DNA of 64,000 nucleotides from Eubacteriaceae bacterium (lineage in GTDB: Bacteria > Bacillota > Clostridia > Peptostreptococcales > Anaerovoracaceae): positions 62,001 to 126,000 of the forward strand of contig CABIXY010000002.1 in the NCBI GenBank assembly GCA_902362805.1, given 5' to 3'. The translations under genes and the position numbers were made by a program. The notes under the pieces are model-generated. The model had not been told where the DNA came from. It saw only the letters and a program-made list of their open reading frames with translations, and did no database searches. Shown piece by piece: positions 53,757 to 62,461 of the stretch. The stretch's first letter is position 1. Each line of letters opens with the position of its first letter.

Positions 53757-54629
53757 ATGAGCAAAGCGATTGTTAAGAAAGAAGCCAAGAGATATGTCAT
53801 CGTCATCTTCGGGGCATTTTTATTTTCAGTGGGAATGAATTGTTTTATTGTTCCCTTAAATTTGTACAGCAGCGGTGTCTTAGGTATTGCGCAGATTATC
53901 AGAACTCTTTTGCAGCAGAGTGCGGGGCTGACTTTTCAGGTGGATATCGCAGGGGTTTTAAATTTTCTTTTCAACCTGCCGTTGTTTTTTATCGCTTTTA
54001 AGACCATGTCAAAGAATTTCTTTGTCAAGACGCTGCTATCGGTAATCGTACAGACGGTCTTCATGACCTTTTTACCGATTTCGGCAGAGCCGATTTTGGA
54101 AGATACACTGGCTAACTGTATTATCGGCGGTGTCATGGGCGGCATCGGCATGGGCTTGACGCTGCAGTGCTCCGGCTGCGGCGGTGGTATGGATATTTTG
54201 GGTGTTTACTTCACAAAGAAGTTCGAAAACTTTTCTGTGGGAAAACTTTCACTGCTGATCAATGCGGTTCTCTATCTGCTCTGTGCTGTACTTTTTGATC
54301 TGGAAATCGCTATTTATTCGATTATCTTTCTGGCCTGTCTGACGTTGGTCACAGACAGGGCGCATTACCAGAATATCAATGTGACCTGCATGGTGTTTTC
54401 CAAGGCAAAGGATATCGAGGGAGCTATTATGGAGGAGCTGGGACGCGGCGTGACAGTTTGGAATGGGATGGGTGCCTACACTTCGGAGCATACGCAGATC
54501 ATGACGGTAGTGGTCAACAAGTATGAGGTAAATCACCTGAAAGCCATCGTCAAAAGCAGGGATGCGCACGCGTTTCTCATCTTCTTCGAGGGTACCCATG
54601 TCAGCGGAAATTTTGAGAAACGGCTATAG
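53757..54629 (+). CDS. YitT-family membrane protein, ends in TAG
   Basis: A 290-residue protein with five or six N-terminal membrane segments (GMNCFIVPLNLYSSGVLGIAQI; GGVMGGIGMGLTLQCSGCGGGMDILG) and a C-terminal DUF2179 domain (GRGVTVWNGMGAYTSEHTQIMTVVVNKYEV). YitT proteins are widespread in Firmicutes, and their role is unsettled. The TAG stop is followed three codons later by TGA. Confidence 0.85.
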   Translation: MSKAIVKKEAKRYVIVIFGAFLFSVGMNCFIVPLNLYSSGVLGIAQIIRTLLQQSAGLTFQVDIAGVLNFLFNLPLFFIAFKTMSKNFFVKTLLSVIVQTVFMTFLPISAEPILEDTLANCIIGGVMGGIGMGLTLQCSGCGGGMDILGVYFTKKFENFSVGKLSLLINAVLYLLCAVLFDLEIAIYSIIFLACLTLVTDRAHYQNINVTCMVFSKAKDIEGAIMEELGRGVTVWNGMGAYTSEHTQIMTVVVNKYEVNHLKAIVKSRDAHAFLIFFEGTHVSGNFEKRL

Positions 54630-54664
54630 AGCTGGTATTGATATGATGAGTAGGGAGTGATAGT

Positions 54665-55081
54665 ATGAGAATTTTGATAATAGACGGACAAGGCGGCAGG
54701 CTGGGAAAGCAGCTGATCGAGTCCATTCGGAAGGCTTTTCCTGCCGCGGAGATTACTGCGGTGGGAACCAACAATACGGCGACGGCGACGATGTTGAAGG
54801 CTGGCGCCGATGAAGGCGCGACAGGAGAAAATCCGGTCATCGTAGCCTGCCGCAAGGCGGATGTCATTGTGGGTCCCATCGGCATCGTCATTGCGGATGC
54901 CCTTCTCGGAGAAGTGACAGCAGATATGGCGGCAGCGGTTGCCAGAAGCGACGCGGCCAGAGTCCTGATACCGATGAACCGCTGCGATCATCTGGTGGCA
55001 GGGGTCAGCGCTCAGTCCATCGGCGAGTTGATCCAGGACGCTGTAGAGAAGATCCGCAGTGTGACAGAAGAGAAGTGCTGA
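54665..55081 (+). CDS. DUF3842 family protein
   Basis: A 138-residue protein with a Rossmann-like start (MRILIIDGQGGRLGKQLIESI) and GADEGATGENPVIVACRKADVIVGPIGI. It matches the uncharacterised DUF3842 family of Clostridia. It follows the YitT gene by 35 bp and is ended by the terminator at 55137. Confidence 0.75.
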   Translation: MRILIIDGQGGRLGKQLIESIRKAFPAAEITAVGTNNTATATMLKAGADEGATGENPVIVACRKADVIVGPIGIVIADALLGEVTADMAAAVARSDAARVLIPMNRCDHLVAGVSAQSIGELIQDAVEKIRSVTEEKC

Positions 55082-55136
55082 GAGATATCCAATTCTATGA
55101 TTCTACTGACTCTACGAACATAATGTCATCACTTGA

Positions 55137-55182
55137 AAAAACAGCGTCTCCAGCTTGATTCTAAACCCGAGGCGCTGTTTTG
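55137..55182. terminator. Bidirectional terminator between the DUF3842 and TsaA-like genes
   Basis: AACAGCGTCTC pairs with GAGGCGCTGTT, flanked by AAAAA on the left and TTTTGT on the right. Confidence 0.75.
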
Positions 55183-55193
55183 TCATATCTTGA

Positions 55194-55670
55194 TTAGAAA
55201 TTGAACTCTTCTTCCCATGGAAAATCCCCTGAAGTTTCTACATTCTTCGGCCAGTGGCTGCACCATGCAGGTACTCTTGGATTTTCAACTCTGTCTATAC
55301 TCGGTGTGTATGGTTTGAGGTCCAGTACCGGAGTCTGATCATTGGCATCCGTATAGGTCAGTTCGATGAGCCCTTTTTCGTAATCAATATGGATTACCTC
55401 CACAGTGCTCAGAGCAAGTGGATTTGGACGGACAGGAGACCTTGTGGCAAAGATGCCCATGACTTCGGGTGCATTTTTGTAAGGCTGAGGAGCTTCTATC
55501 ACCTGCCGGACCTCTGGAGTATCGAAATCGCTGAACCACCAGATCATCTGCAGATGACTGAATCCCTCCAGAGCTTGAAGGGCTGGGATATACTGAGGAA
55601 GTACCTCGATATATGTACCACCTTCTCCGTTCATAATTTTCCCAATCGGATTTACTTGTAAATTTTTCAT
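55194..55670 (-). CDS. TsaA/TrmO-like (YaeB, UPF0066) protein
   Basis: A 158-residue beta-barrel-type protein. Family landmarks are PIGKI near the start, FSHLQMIWWF, and ATRSPVRPNPLALSTVEV, the last being the SAM-binding/active segment of TrmO (tRNA m6t6A methyltransferase). Length fits the short form. ATG 55670 has GGAGG nine bases upstream. The frame is open further upstream to the TAG of the merR gene. Confidence 0.82.
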   Translation of the reverse strand: MKNLQVNPIGKIMNGEGGTYIEVLPQYIPALQALEGFSHLQMIWWFSDFDTPEVRQVIEAPQPYKNAPEVMGIFATRSPVRPNPLALSTVEVIHIDYEKGLIELTYTDANDQTPVLDLKPYTPSIDRVENPRVPAWCSHWPKNVETSGDFPWEEEFNF

Positions 55671-55705
55671 AAGGTTATACCTCCATTTCATTTGTCTGTA
55701 AATCC

Positions 55706-55736
55706 AATATAGACCCTGACACCATGTCAGAGTCAA
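55706..55736 (-). promoter_or_regulatory. MerR-type promoter of the TsaA-like gene
   Basis: On the minus strand TTGACT (55736-55731) and TATATT (55711-55706) are 19 bp apart. The spacer holds a near-perfect dyad CTGAC-ACCAT-GTCAG, extended by GAC/GTC on the outside. The adjacent MerR protein encoded upstream is the obvious activator. Confidence 0.75.
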
Positions 55737-55739
55737 CCA

Positions 55740-56555
55740 CTAGTTTTCAGAAACAGGAATCTGAATTTCTACCAGGTATTGATCTGGCTTTTCTTCATTC
55801 CATGGTCCACGGTGCACAATCTGCCTGCTGGTACCGAGCATTTGATATTGTTCCTTTTTCTGCAGCCAGTCTGCAAAAGAAAGAAATGCGCCGGCTATGT
55901 TGGTGAATTCCCCGTAAACCATGGTATAGGCCATGTGGGGAACGGCTTCTGTCTTGCGATATATGAATGGATCAGCGTTTTTTCCAAATGTTTTCACCTG
56001 GACGCACAATTCTACATCGACATCGCTTTCTTTATATTCGAGGTCGTGGTAAATTGAAAACGTTTCCGAAGAAATTTCCACGTTGTTTTCGCGGGCAAAA
56101 GCAGAAAGTTCCATCCACAGATTTCCTTCTGCGTAATAGTCAGGAATGATCCTGCGCAGAGAAAGAACTGGGTAGCTGGGAATGGATTTGATACCGATTT
56201 GATAGTGCAGCGGTTCCTTTTGCTCAAGCAAACCGTCCTCCGCCATTTGAATTTTCAGCAGTTTCTTTTCTTCAGCTTCAATATTCGCTTTGATTTCCTT
56301 TCTCTTTTCTGCAAGCTTCTGCAGAATGATGCCCTCCTGCCGATGATCCAGCGTCGCTGCAATTTCCGCCACAGTAAATCCACAGTCTCTCAAGTAGATG
56401 ATCTGATTTAAAAGAGGAATCTGCAGGGAATCGTAATAACGGTATCCTGTGTAGTGGTCAATTTCAGCAGGCTTTAGCAGACCGGCCTGTTCGTAGTAGC
56501 GCAGCATTCTGACGGATACCTGGGTTAGTTTTGAAAATTCTCCTATTTTGAACAT
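55740..56555 (-). CDS. MerR-family regulator with GyrI-like effector domain, ends in TAG
   Basis: A 271-residue protein. Residues 1-75 are a MerR winged helix (MFKIGEFSKLTQVSVRMLRYYEQAGLLKPAEID), then a coiled linker, then a BmrR/GyrI-like ligand domain to the C-terminus. ATG 56555 follows AAGGGAGGG. It activates by twisting promoters with 19-bp spacers, one of which lies just behind it. The TAG stop is in frame with the TsaA-like gene downstream. Confidence 0.86.
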   Translation of the reverse strand: MFKIGEFSKLTQVSVRMLRYYEQAGLLKPAEIDHYTGYRYYDSLQIPLLNQIIYLRDCGFTVAEIAATLDHRQEGIILQKLAEKRKEIKANIEAEEKKLLKIQMAEDGLLEQKEPLHYQIGIKSIPSYPVLSLRRIIPDYYAEGNLWMELSAFARENNVEISSETFSIYHDLEYKESDVDVELCVQVKTFGKNADPFIYRKTEAVPHMAYTMVYGEFTNIAGAFLSFADWLQKKEQYQMLGTSRQIVHRGPWNEEKPDQYLVEIQIPVSEN

Positions 56556-56620
56556 GGTTCCCTCCCTTTTTTTAAGTATAACATATTGGCGACCGCTTTT
56601 ATACAGCAATTGACTGGTAA

Positions 56621-56632
56621 ACCGATATCGGT
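56621..56632. promoter_or_regulatory. 12-bp perfect palindrome between merR and the alcohol dehydrogenase
   Basis: ACCGATATCGGT in the 122-bp divergent gap, a likely operator or protein-binding site. A TTGACT precedes it at 56610, and TATACT for the minus-strand gene lies near 56575-56582. Confidence 0.5.
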
Positions 56633-56677
56633 GCATGGCACAAATTTTGCTTTTATTACCACAGGAGGTAATAAAAA

Positions 56678-57820
56678 ATGTATAATTTCAATATGAGTAT
56701 TCCTACAGAACTTTATTTCGGAGAGGATGTCGAGTTAAAAGCCGGTGATCTGATGAGACAGTACGGCAGCAAAATTCTCATGATTTATGGAAGCAGTCGT
56801 ATTTTTGATGAGGGATTGGGTGGACGTCTGGTTGACAGTTTACAGAAAGCCGGCTGCACAGTGGTCTGTCGCAGCGGGGTGAGACCGAATGCAGAAATCG
56901 ATTTCGTTGAGCAGACTATCGAAATCGTTCGAAAAGAAGGAATTGAAGGGATTCTTGCTGTAGGCGGCGGCAGTGTGATTGATACAGCAAAGGCAGTTTC
57001 AGCAGGCAGCGGGTATGAAGGTGCGGTTCGGCAGCTTTACGAGAATCCAAAAGCTGCACCTGAGAAATGCCTTCCCATTGGCGCGGTTGTCACGATGCCG
57101 GCATCTGCCAGCGAATCCAATGAGATGTCAGTCGTCAGCGATTCGATGACTGGCAGGAAAATAGCCAAGCCCTTTAAAGAGACAAGACCGAAATTTGCCC
57201 TTTTGAATCCGGCACTGACCTTGACCATCAGCAAGTTTCAGACTGCCAGCGGCGGCTTTGATATTTTCTCTCACGCCTTTGAACGGTACTTTGATTTGAC
57301 CAGAAACAGCCGGCTTCTGGATGGATTGACAGAAAGCCTGATGCAGACCGTTGTCGATTTACTGCCTGCGGTTTTGGAAAACCCTGAAAATCTGCAGCTG
57401 CGCGGCGAGTTGATGTTGGCAGCTACTGTGGCTCATAACGATATGCTGGGTCCTGGCGGGGATTTTGCCTGCCACGAAATCTCACACGTTTTAACCGAAA
57501 AATACGGTATAGCTCATGGCAGCGCTTTGGCCATGATTCTGCCAGCCTGGTGCCGCCGGATGAGCTGCGCAAGCCCTGAACGGTTCTGCCGCTTTTTCGA
57601 GAGGGTATGGGGTGTTACAGGCAGCAGCTGGGATGAGATTATCGACAATGGTATCGGTGAGATGGAAAGCTTTATTAGAAAAATCGGTCTTCCCCTGACG
57701 GTTCCTAAAGATCTGTATACCATAGAAGAACTGGCAGAGGCTATCGGCAGACCGGGAGGCGCGTTTGCAAGACTGACAGAAAAAGATGTGGAGGCCATAC
57801 TGAGAACTTTTGTTGCATAA
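56678..57820 (+). CDS. Iron-containing alcohol dehydrogenase
   Basis: A 380-residue group III alcohol dehydrogenase close to butanol/1,3-propanediol types. It shows MIYGSSRIFDEG, ILAVGGGSVIDTAKAVS (NAD binding), and metal-binding His in FDIFSHAFERY and HEISHVL..YGIAHGSALA. It reduces aldehydes or oxidises alcohols. AGGAGG before ATG; divergent from merR. Confidence 0.88.
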   Translation: MYNFNMSIPTELYFGEDVELKAGDLMRQYGSKILMIYGSSRIFDEGLGGRLVDSLQKAGCTVVCRSGVRPNAEIDFVEQTIEIVRKEGIEGILAVGGGSVIDTAKAVSAGSGYEGAVRQLYENPKAAPEKCLPIGAVVTMPASASESNEMSVVSDSMTGRKIAKPFKETRPKFALLNPALTLTISKFQTASGGFDIFSHAFERYFDLTRNSRLLDGLTESLMQTVVDLLPAVLENPENLQLRGELMLAATVAHNDMLGPGGDFACHEISHVLTEKYGIAHGSALAMILPAWCRRMSCASPERFCRFFERVWGVTGSSWDEIIDNGIGEMESFIRKIGLPLTVPKDLYTIEELAEAIGRPGGAFARLTEKDVEAILRTFVA

Positions 57821-57834
57821 GTGCAACAAAAGTT
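57805..57834 (+). terminator. Terminator over the alcohol dehydrogenase stop codon
   Basis: AACTTTTGTTGCA pairs perfectly with TGCAACAAAAGTT (13 bp) around TAAG, with the stop codon at its tip, then TTGC. A further TTGTTATTTTT run follows. Confidence 0.65.
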
Positions 57835-57839
57835 TTGCT

Positions 57840-58145
57840 CATTGCAACAAAATTGTTATTTTTCTGTCAAAACCTCTGCTATTTGAGTGAATATTTTTTG
57901 GCATGCTTCTTGCTTTAGTTAGAAGTGTCATTATAAATTAAGTGATCACTATACGACTAACGCCTGGCCACTTACTGTGTTCGCGGGGCCTGGCCGCCTG
58001 AGTGCCACGGAGCAAAGCTCCTGCACTCTTGACCGGGGATCTACCAACGATTTCGTTTCGCTAAATCGGGTTAGGTCTCCCAAAGCATAAGGACTTCCTA
58101 TCAGTTAATCTGTAAATTGGAAGCAAGTCCATTAGGAGGAGAAAT
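57840..58145 (+). promoter_or_regulatory. Structured leader before the DUF362 gene
   Basis: No gene in 300 bp. GCCTGGCC is present twice (57962, 57988). AGTGC..GCACT encloses GGAGC-AAA-GCTCC (58001-58027), the same hairpin design as the left end of the insertion at 3718 (GTGCAT..ATGCAC around GGAGC..GCTCC). CGATTT/AAATCG follows (58048-58068). ATTAGGAGG at 58132-58140 is the ribosome site. It could be a regulatory RNA or another copy of the repeat. Confidence 0.45.
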
Positions 58146-59438
58146 ATGAGTAAAGCAAAATCATTGGTCGCTCTAGCCAAGAGCGACGACATCCAAGCAA
58201 ATGTTACGAGAGTATTTGATCTGATGGGTGGTGTCACAAATGTTATCCGTAAGGGAACGACCGTAGTATTAAAGCCTAACGCAGGTCATGCGGAGCCGCC
58301 GGAAACTTCGGTATGTACCAATCCGGAAGTCGTAAGAGCGGTTATTCGCGAAGTAAAAAAAGCAGAACCGAAGCAGATAATTGTAGCTGAAGCTGCAGCA
58401 ATCGGCTGCGACACCCTTGAGTGTCTGAAGGTAAGCGGCATTCAGGCAGTCTGTGAAGAAGAAAATGTAGAGATGCGGGACATTAAGCGCGACAAGGATT
58501 TGGTGAAAGTTGCAGTTCGCGGCTATCGATCAAATATCAATTGTGTCAAGCTTCCAAGGTTCCTGCTTGAAGCAGATCATCTGATCAACCTGCCGATTTT
58601 AAAAGCACACGCTTCTATGGTTTTCTCCGGTGCACTGAAGAATATCAAAGGCGTAGTACAGGATAAAGTACATATGGATATGCATAAACAGAACTTGACC
58701 ATGGCTATGATGGACGTCTGGTCTGTATGTCGTGCGGATATCAACATCATGGACGCACATCGAGCAGCATCAGGATACAGTCCTCACATGCCAGTTCCTA
58801 TCGACACCCATATGATCCTTGGCTCAAAGGACCCTGTCGCCATTGACCGGGTAGCTTGCGAAGTAACGGGCATTGATACTGCTGGCGTAGACTACTTCAA
58901 GGTTGCCGAAGAGACAGGACTTGGAAATTATGATATGGAACAGATTGATGTAGTCGGCGATTCTATCGAAGACTGTTTTATGAAGATGTGGATTCCGTAT
59001 ATCGGCGACATGAGTACGAGATGGCCTGAATATGACGTTAGGTGCAAGGGCGGCTGCTCCAGCTGTCAGGCTCTGCTGGCTATTAACATGGAAGAGCTGA
59101 AGGCCGTTGACGCTTATGATGAAAACGCCGGCATGACTGTAGTCATAGGAGGTCTTAACGAAATTCCAGCGGAAATTCCAGACGAAAAAATCGTGCTTCA
59201 CGGTAACTGTACGAAAAAATATCTGAAAGAACATCCAAATGCTTATCACATCCTGGGGTGTCCTCCGAATGAACCAGCTCTCTATCTGACGATTCAGAGA
59301 CATGAGACCATCGATGGCACTGGCGAACAGGAAGATGAGATTATTCGTCCGTGTATGGCGAGAGATGCACAGGTTTGGCGCGATTACGTGTTTGAAAAGT
59401 TTGAGGAGTACAAGAAGGAAAATCCGGAGGCAAAATAA
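58146..59438 (+). CDS. DUF362-domain protein
   Basis: A 430-residue protein with the DUF362 core (VVLKPNAG; TNPEVVRAVIREVKKA; VAEAAAIGCDT; LPILKAHASMVFSGALKNIKGVVQDK). A second part has a Cys group (RCKGGCSSCQALL) but no classical ferredoxin motif. The family is often linked with iron-sulfur or metal enzymes and its activity is unsettled. It begins a four-gene cluster with a small protein, a transporter and a thiolase. Confidence 0.78.
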   Translation: MSKAKSLVALAKSDDIQANVTRVFDLMGGVTNVIRKGTTVVLKPNAGHAEPPETSVCTNPEVVRAVIREVKKAEPKQIIVAEAAAIGCDTLECLKVSGIQAVCEEENVEMRDIKRDKDLVKVAVRGYRSNINCVKLPRFLLEADHLINLPILKAHASMVFSGALKNIKGVVQDKVHMDMHKQNLTMAMMDVWSVCRADINIMDAHRAASGYSPHMPVPIDTHMILGSKDPVAIDRVACEVTGIDTAGVDYFKVAEETGLGNYDMEQIDVVGDSIEDCFMKMWIPYIGDMSTRWPEYDVRCKGGCSSCQALLAINMEELKAVDAYDENAGMTVVIGGLNEIPAEIPDEKIVLHGNCTKKYLKEHPNAYHILGCPPNEPALYLTIQRHETIDGTGEQEDEIIRPCMARDAQVWRDYVFEKFEEYKKENPEAK

Positions 59439-59439
59439 G

Positions 59440-59706
59440 ATGGATGGATATATCAGTCTCAAAGCAGGTAAAGAATTCTGGGATTTATTAGACATCGTCT
59501 TCACCGACGAGTTCATGCAGAAACACACCAACTTTGAAAACTTCGAATATTTCCGCTACTCCAGTGCCGTCATGGTTAACTGGGGAGGCGACTACATGGT
59601 TTATCCTGAAACGGTATTCAATAATTTTGTCATCGAAAGTACGCAGTTTCAGACCTGGGACGAAATGGTCATGAAAGCGGCAGATGAGAGATTCAATCAA
59701 TCGTAA
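59440..59706 (+). CDS. Small hypothetical protein in the DUF362-MFS cluster
   Basis: An 88-residue acidic, aromatic-rich protein starting at ATG 59440, one base after the DUF362 stop and nine bases after GGAGG. It has no membrane segment or motif I recognise. Close coupling to both neighbours supports it as real. Confidence 0.65.
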   Translation: MDGYISLKAGKEFWDLLDIVFTDEFMQKHTNFENFEYFRYSSAVMVNWGGDYMVYPETVFNNFVIESTQFQTWDEMVMKAADERFNQS

Positions 59707-59738
59707 CTTATCGTTAAATGAAAATTGGAGAAATAAAA

Positions 59739-61073
59739 ATGGCAGATAAAACAACAAAACTTCAATCTGAAAATACCAAGTCCAACTTTGGGAAAGGTTG
59801 GATGATCATATTCTACAGCATGATTATGTTCTGGTTCCTGATCGGTTTTTCAATCGACGGACAGAATATCGTCATCGACGTCTTCGCAGGTGCGAACTGG
59901 GAGAGATTAGGCTTTGCAGACCAAAATGCACTGCACGCCAAACTCCTCGAACTGGCAATGTGGGCAGGTTTCATCGGCGTTATCGCTTATTTTGTCATCG
60001 GCAGGATTTGTACGAAGATCGGCGGGAGAATGCTTTCTTCCATCTGTCTGGTGCTGGCAGGAGCCTCTTATATATTCTATGGAAATGCGGACAGCATTGC
60101 GTCTTATTTCATCGGTTTGACATTGGTCACCGTGTTCATCAACGGCGCGGCGTATATCGGTGGCGGCAACCTGGTTACCCAGTGGTTCCCGAAGAAAAAA
60201 GGACTGGCAAACGGTTATACGACTATGGGCCACAACCTGGGCAGCGCACTGTATGTACCACTGATTGCAGCTTTGATCGGTGCTATGGGCATGGCTAAGG
60301 GCATGACCATGACAGGCATTGCAGCCATCGTCATCGGTATCGGCGCGTATTTCATCATCAGAAATACGCCTCAGGAGCTGAACATCTATCCTGACAACGT
60401 ATCGAAGGATGTCTATGAAAAAGAATATGTGGATCTATCAGAAGCGAAGAGCCGCTGGACTGTGGCATCTCTTCTGAAGACGAAGGAGATGTGGCTGGTC
60501 GCCCTCATCGTGGGCATCAACCAGCTGGTAACCACTGGCGTTATGAGCCAGATGGTTCCAAGAAACATGGAATTCGGTTTCTCCCAGGCAAAAGCTGTTT
60601 CCCTGATGACCGTCTGCGCATTAGTCGGTCTGGCCGGATCCTTCGGTTTCGGTTTCATCGATCAGAAGCTGGGTGTAAAGACGGCGATCAAAGGCTATTT
60701 GGTCTGGTACGCTGCAGCACTGGGAATCAACGTCGTTATGAATAACGCCATGGGCGGCTACATCTGCGTAGCAATGGTAGGCATCGCTATCGGCGCTGCC
60801 GCAAATTTCATGACTTCTCTGCCTGCATCTGTATTTGGCAGACACAACTTTGATTTGGTTTACTCCATCTACTTCCCAATCATGGAGATTGTATTGATGC
60901 TCAACTACATCGTCAATTCAAAGGCTCTCGAGTGGACTGGCAGCCTGAGAGGCGCATACGTAGTATTTATCGCATTGCTTGTAATCAACTTTGTGCTGAT
61001 CTCCGTATTGAACACAAGAAAATACAATCTGGATTATCAGAAAGAAGAAGAGGTTCTGGAGCAAGGAGCCTAA
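59739..61073 (+). CDS. OFA-type major facilitator transporter
   Basis: A 444-residue, twelve-span MFS protein. GGGNLVTQWFPKKKGLANG and the preceding segments fit the oxalate/formate antiporter-like (OFA) group. ATG 59739 is chosen for GGAG eight bases upstream. It probably imports the substrate handled by this cluster, likely an organic acid, but the identity is unknown. Confidence 0.82.
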   Translation: MADKTTKLQSENTKSNFGKGWMIIFYSMIMFWFLIGFSIDGQNIVIDVFAGANWERLGFADQNALHAKLLELAMWAGFIGVIAYFVIGRICTKIGGRMLSSICLVLAGASYIFYGNADSIASYFIGLTLVTVFINGAAYIGGGNLVTQWFPKKKGLANGYTTMGHNLGSALYVPLIAALIGAMGMAKGMTMTGIAAIVIGIGAYFIIRNTPQELNIYPDNVSKDVYEKEYVDLSEAKSRWTVASLLKTKEMWLVALIVGINQLVTTGVMSQMVPRNMEFGFSQAKAVSLMTVCALVGLAGSFGFGFIDQKLGVKTAIKGYLVWYAAALGINVVMNNAMGGYICVAMVGIAIGAAANFMTSLPASVFGRHNFDLVYSIYFPIMEIVLMLNYIVNSKALEWTGSLRGAYVVFIALLVINFVLISVLNTRKYNLDYQKEEEVLEQGA

Positions 61074-61097
61074 AAAATCACGCAGAGAGGTAGAAAA

Positions 61098-62276
61098 ATG
61101 AGAAATGTAGTGATTGTCGCCGGATGTCGTACACCAATCGGCACCATCGGCGGACAGTTTAAAACCATCACATCCTTGGATTTATCTATCCCAGTCATGC
61201 AGAATCTAGTAAAGAGGGCGGCAATCGACCCAGCTTTGATTGAGGATGTCATCTGGGGATGCAACTATCAGAGAACTTATAAAGAAAACAATATTGCCAG
61301 GGTGGCGGCTGTGAAAGCCGGTCTGCCGGAAAGCGTTCCAGGTATTACCATCCACCGCAATTGCACTTCTTCCATGTCTTCCATTCAGTTCGCTTATTAT
61401 CAGATCAAAGCAGGCGAAGCGGACTGTCTCATGGCAGGCGGTGCGGACAGCATGAGTACAGCGCCGCATATGGTATTTAATGCCCGTTATGGACAGAAAT
61501 TTGGACATATGGAACTGAGAGATTCCATGTGGGATTCTCTGACTAATTTGGGAGTAGGCCCTGCGATGGGTATTACAGCGGAGAACGTCGCTGAAAAATA
61601 CCATGTGACGCGGGAAGAAATGGACCGCTATGCACTGCGTTCCCAGCAAAAAGCTGTGGCAGCAATTGAGACAGGAAAATTTAAGGAAGAAATCGTTCCT
61701 ATTACAGTAAAAAGCCGCAAGAGCGAGGTAGTTTTTGACACTGACGAGTATCCGCGTCGCGATGCCAGCTACGAAGCTTTGGCAAAGCTGAAACCTACAT
61801 TTAAAGAGGACGGCAGTGTGACTGCTGGCAACGCATCTGGCATGAACGATGCTGCTTCTGGCGTAATTCTGATGGACGAAGAGAAGGCGAGGGAACTGGG
61901 TGTTCCTATCATCGCCCGCATCAAAGGCGTTGCCACTACCGGTGTATCACCAGATTATATGGGAATTGGACCGATCAGCGCCTCGCAGAAGGCGCTTGCA
62001 AAGGCAGGGTTAACGATAGAAGAGATGGATCTCTTCGAAATCAACGAAGCCTTTGCTGCCCAGTGTATCGCCTGTCAGAGAGAATTGAACATTCCGGAGG
62101 AGAAACTCAATGTTAATGGCAGCGGAATTTCTCTAGGTCATCCAGTAGGTGCGACAGGGGCAAGACTGGTCATTACTATGATGTACGAACTCGCGCGGAG
62201 AGGTCAGAAGTACGGCCTGGCGACATTGTGCGCCGGAGGCGGTATGGGTACAGCTGTTGTCATAGAGATGGCGTAA
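61098..62276 (+). CDS. Thiolase (acetyl-CoA acetyltransferase)
   Basis: A 392-residue thiolase with active-site Cys in HRNCTSSMSS (about residue 89), His in NEAFAAQC, and the second Cys-His end (GHPVGATGAR; LCAGGGMGTA). It condenses or cleaves acyl-CoAs. It lies 24 bp after the MFS gene and ends the cluster before the terminator. Confidence 0.9.
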   Translation: MRNVVIVAGCRTPIGTIGGQFKTITSLDLSIPVMQNLVKRAAIDPALIEDVIWGCNYQRTYKENNIARVAAVKAGLPESVPGITIHRNCTSSMSSIQFAYYQIKAGEADCLMAGGADSMSTAPHMVFNARYGQKFGHMELRDSMWDSLTNLGVGPAMGITAENVAEKYHVTREEMDRYALRSQQKAVAAIETGKFKEEIVPITVKSRKSEVVFDTDEYPRRDASYEALAKLKPTFKEDGSVTAGNASGMNDAASGVILMDEEKARELGVPIIARIKGVATTGVSPDYMGIGPISASQKALAKAGLTIEEMDLFEINEAFAAQCIACQRELNIPEEKLNVNGSGISLGHPVGATGARLVITMMYELARRGQKYGLATLCAGGGMGTAVVIEMA

Positions 62277-62285
62277 TTACATAAT

Positions 62286-62345
62286 ATAAAGAATCAGGGC
62301 TGAAATCCCATCTTGTGGATTTTGACTCTGATTTTTTTTTTGCTT
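62286..62345 (+). terminator. Terminator after the thiolase gene
   Basis: AATCAG pairs with CTGATT with an imperfect inner stem of AAATCC with GGATTT, followed by nine T. Confidence 0.75.
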
Positions 62346-62461
62346 TAATTTCGCTGTGGTCTCTTCTGACAACACCATAAAATTCGACATAATGAGATTA
62401 AAAACTTACATTGCGCTGAATTTTCAGATAACTATAATAAAAGCAAGGAGGTAGACAACAT

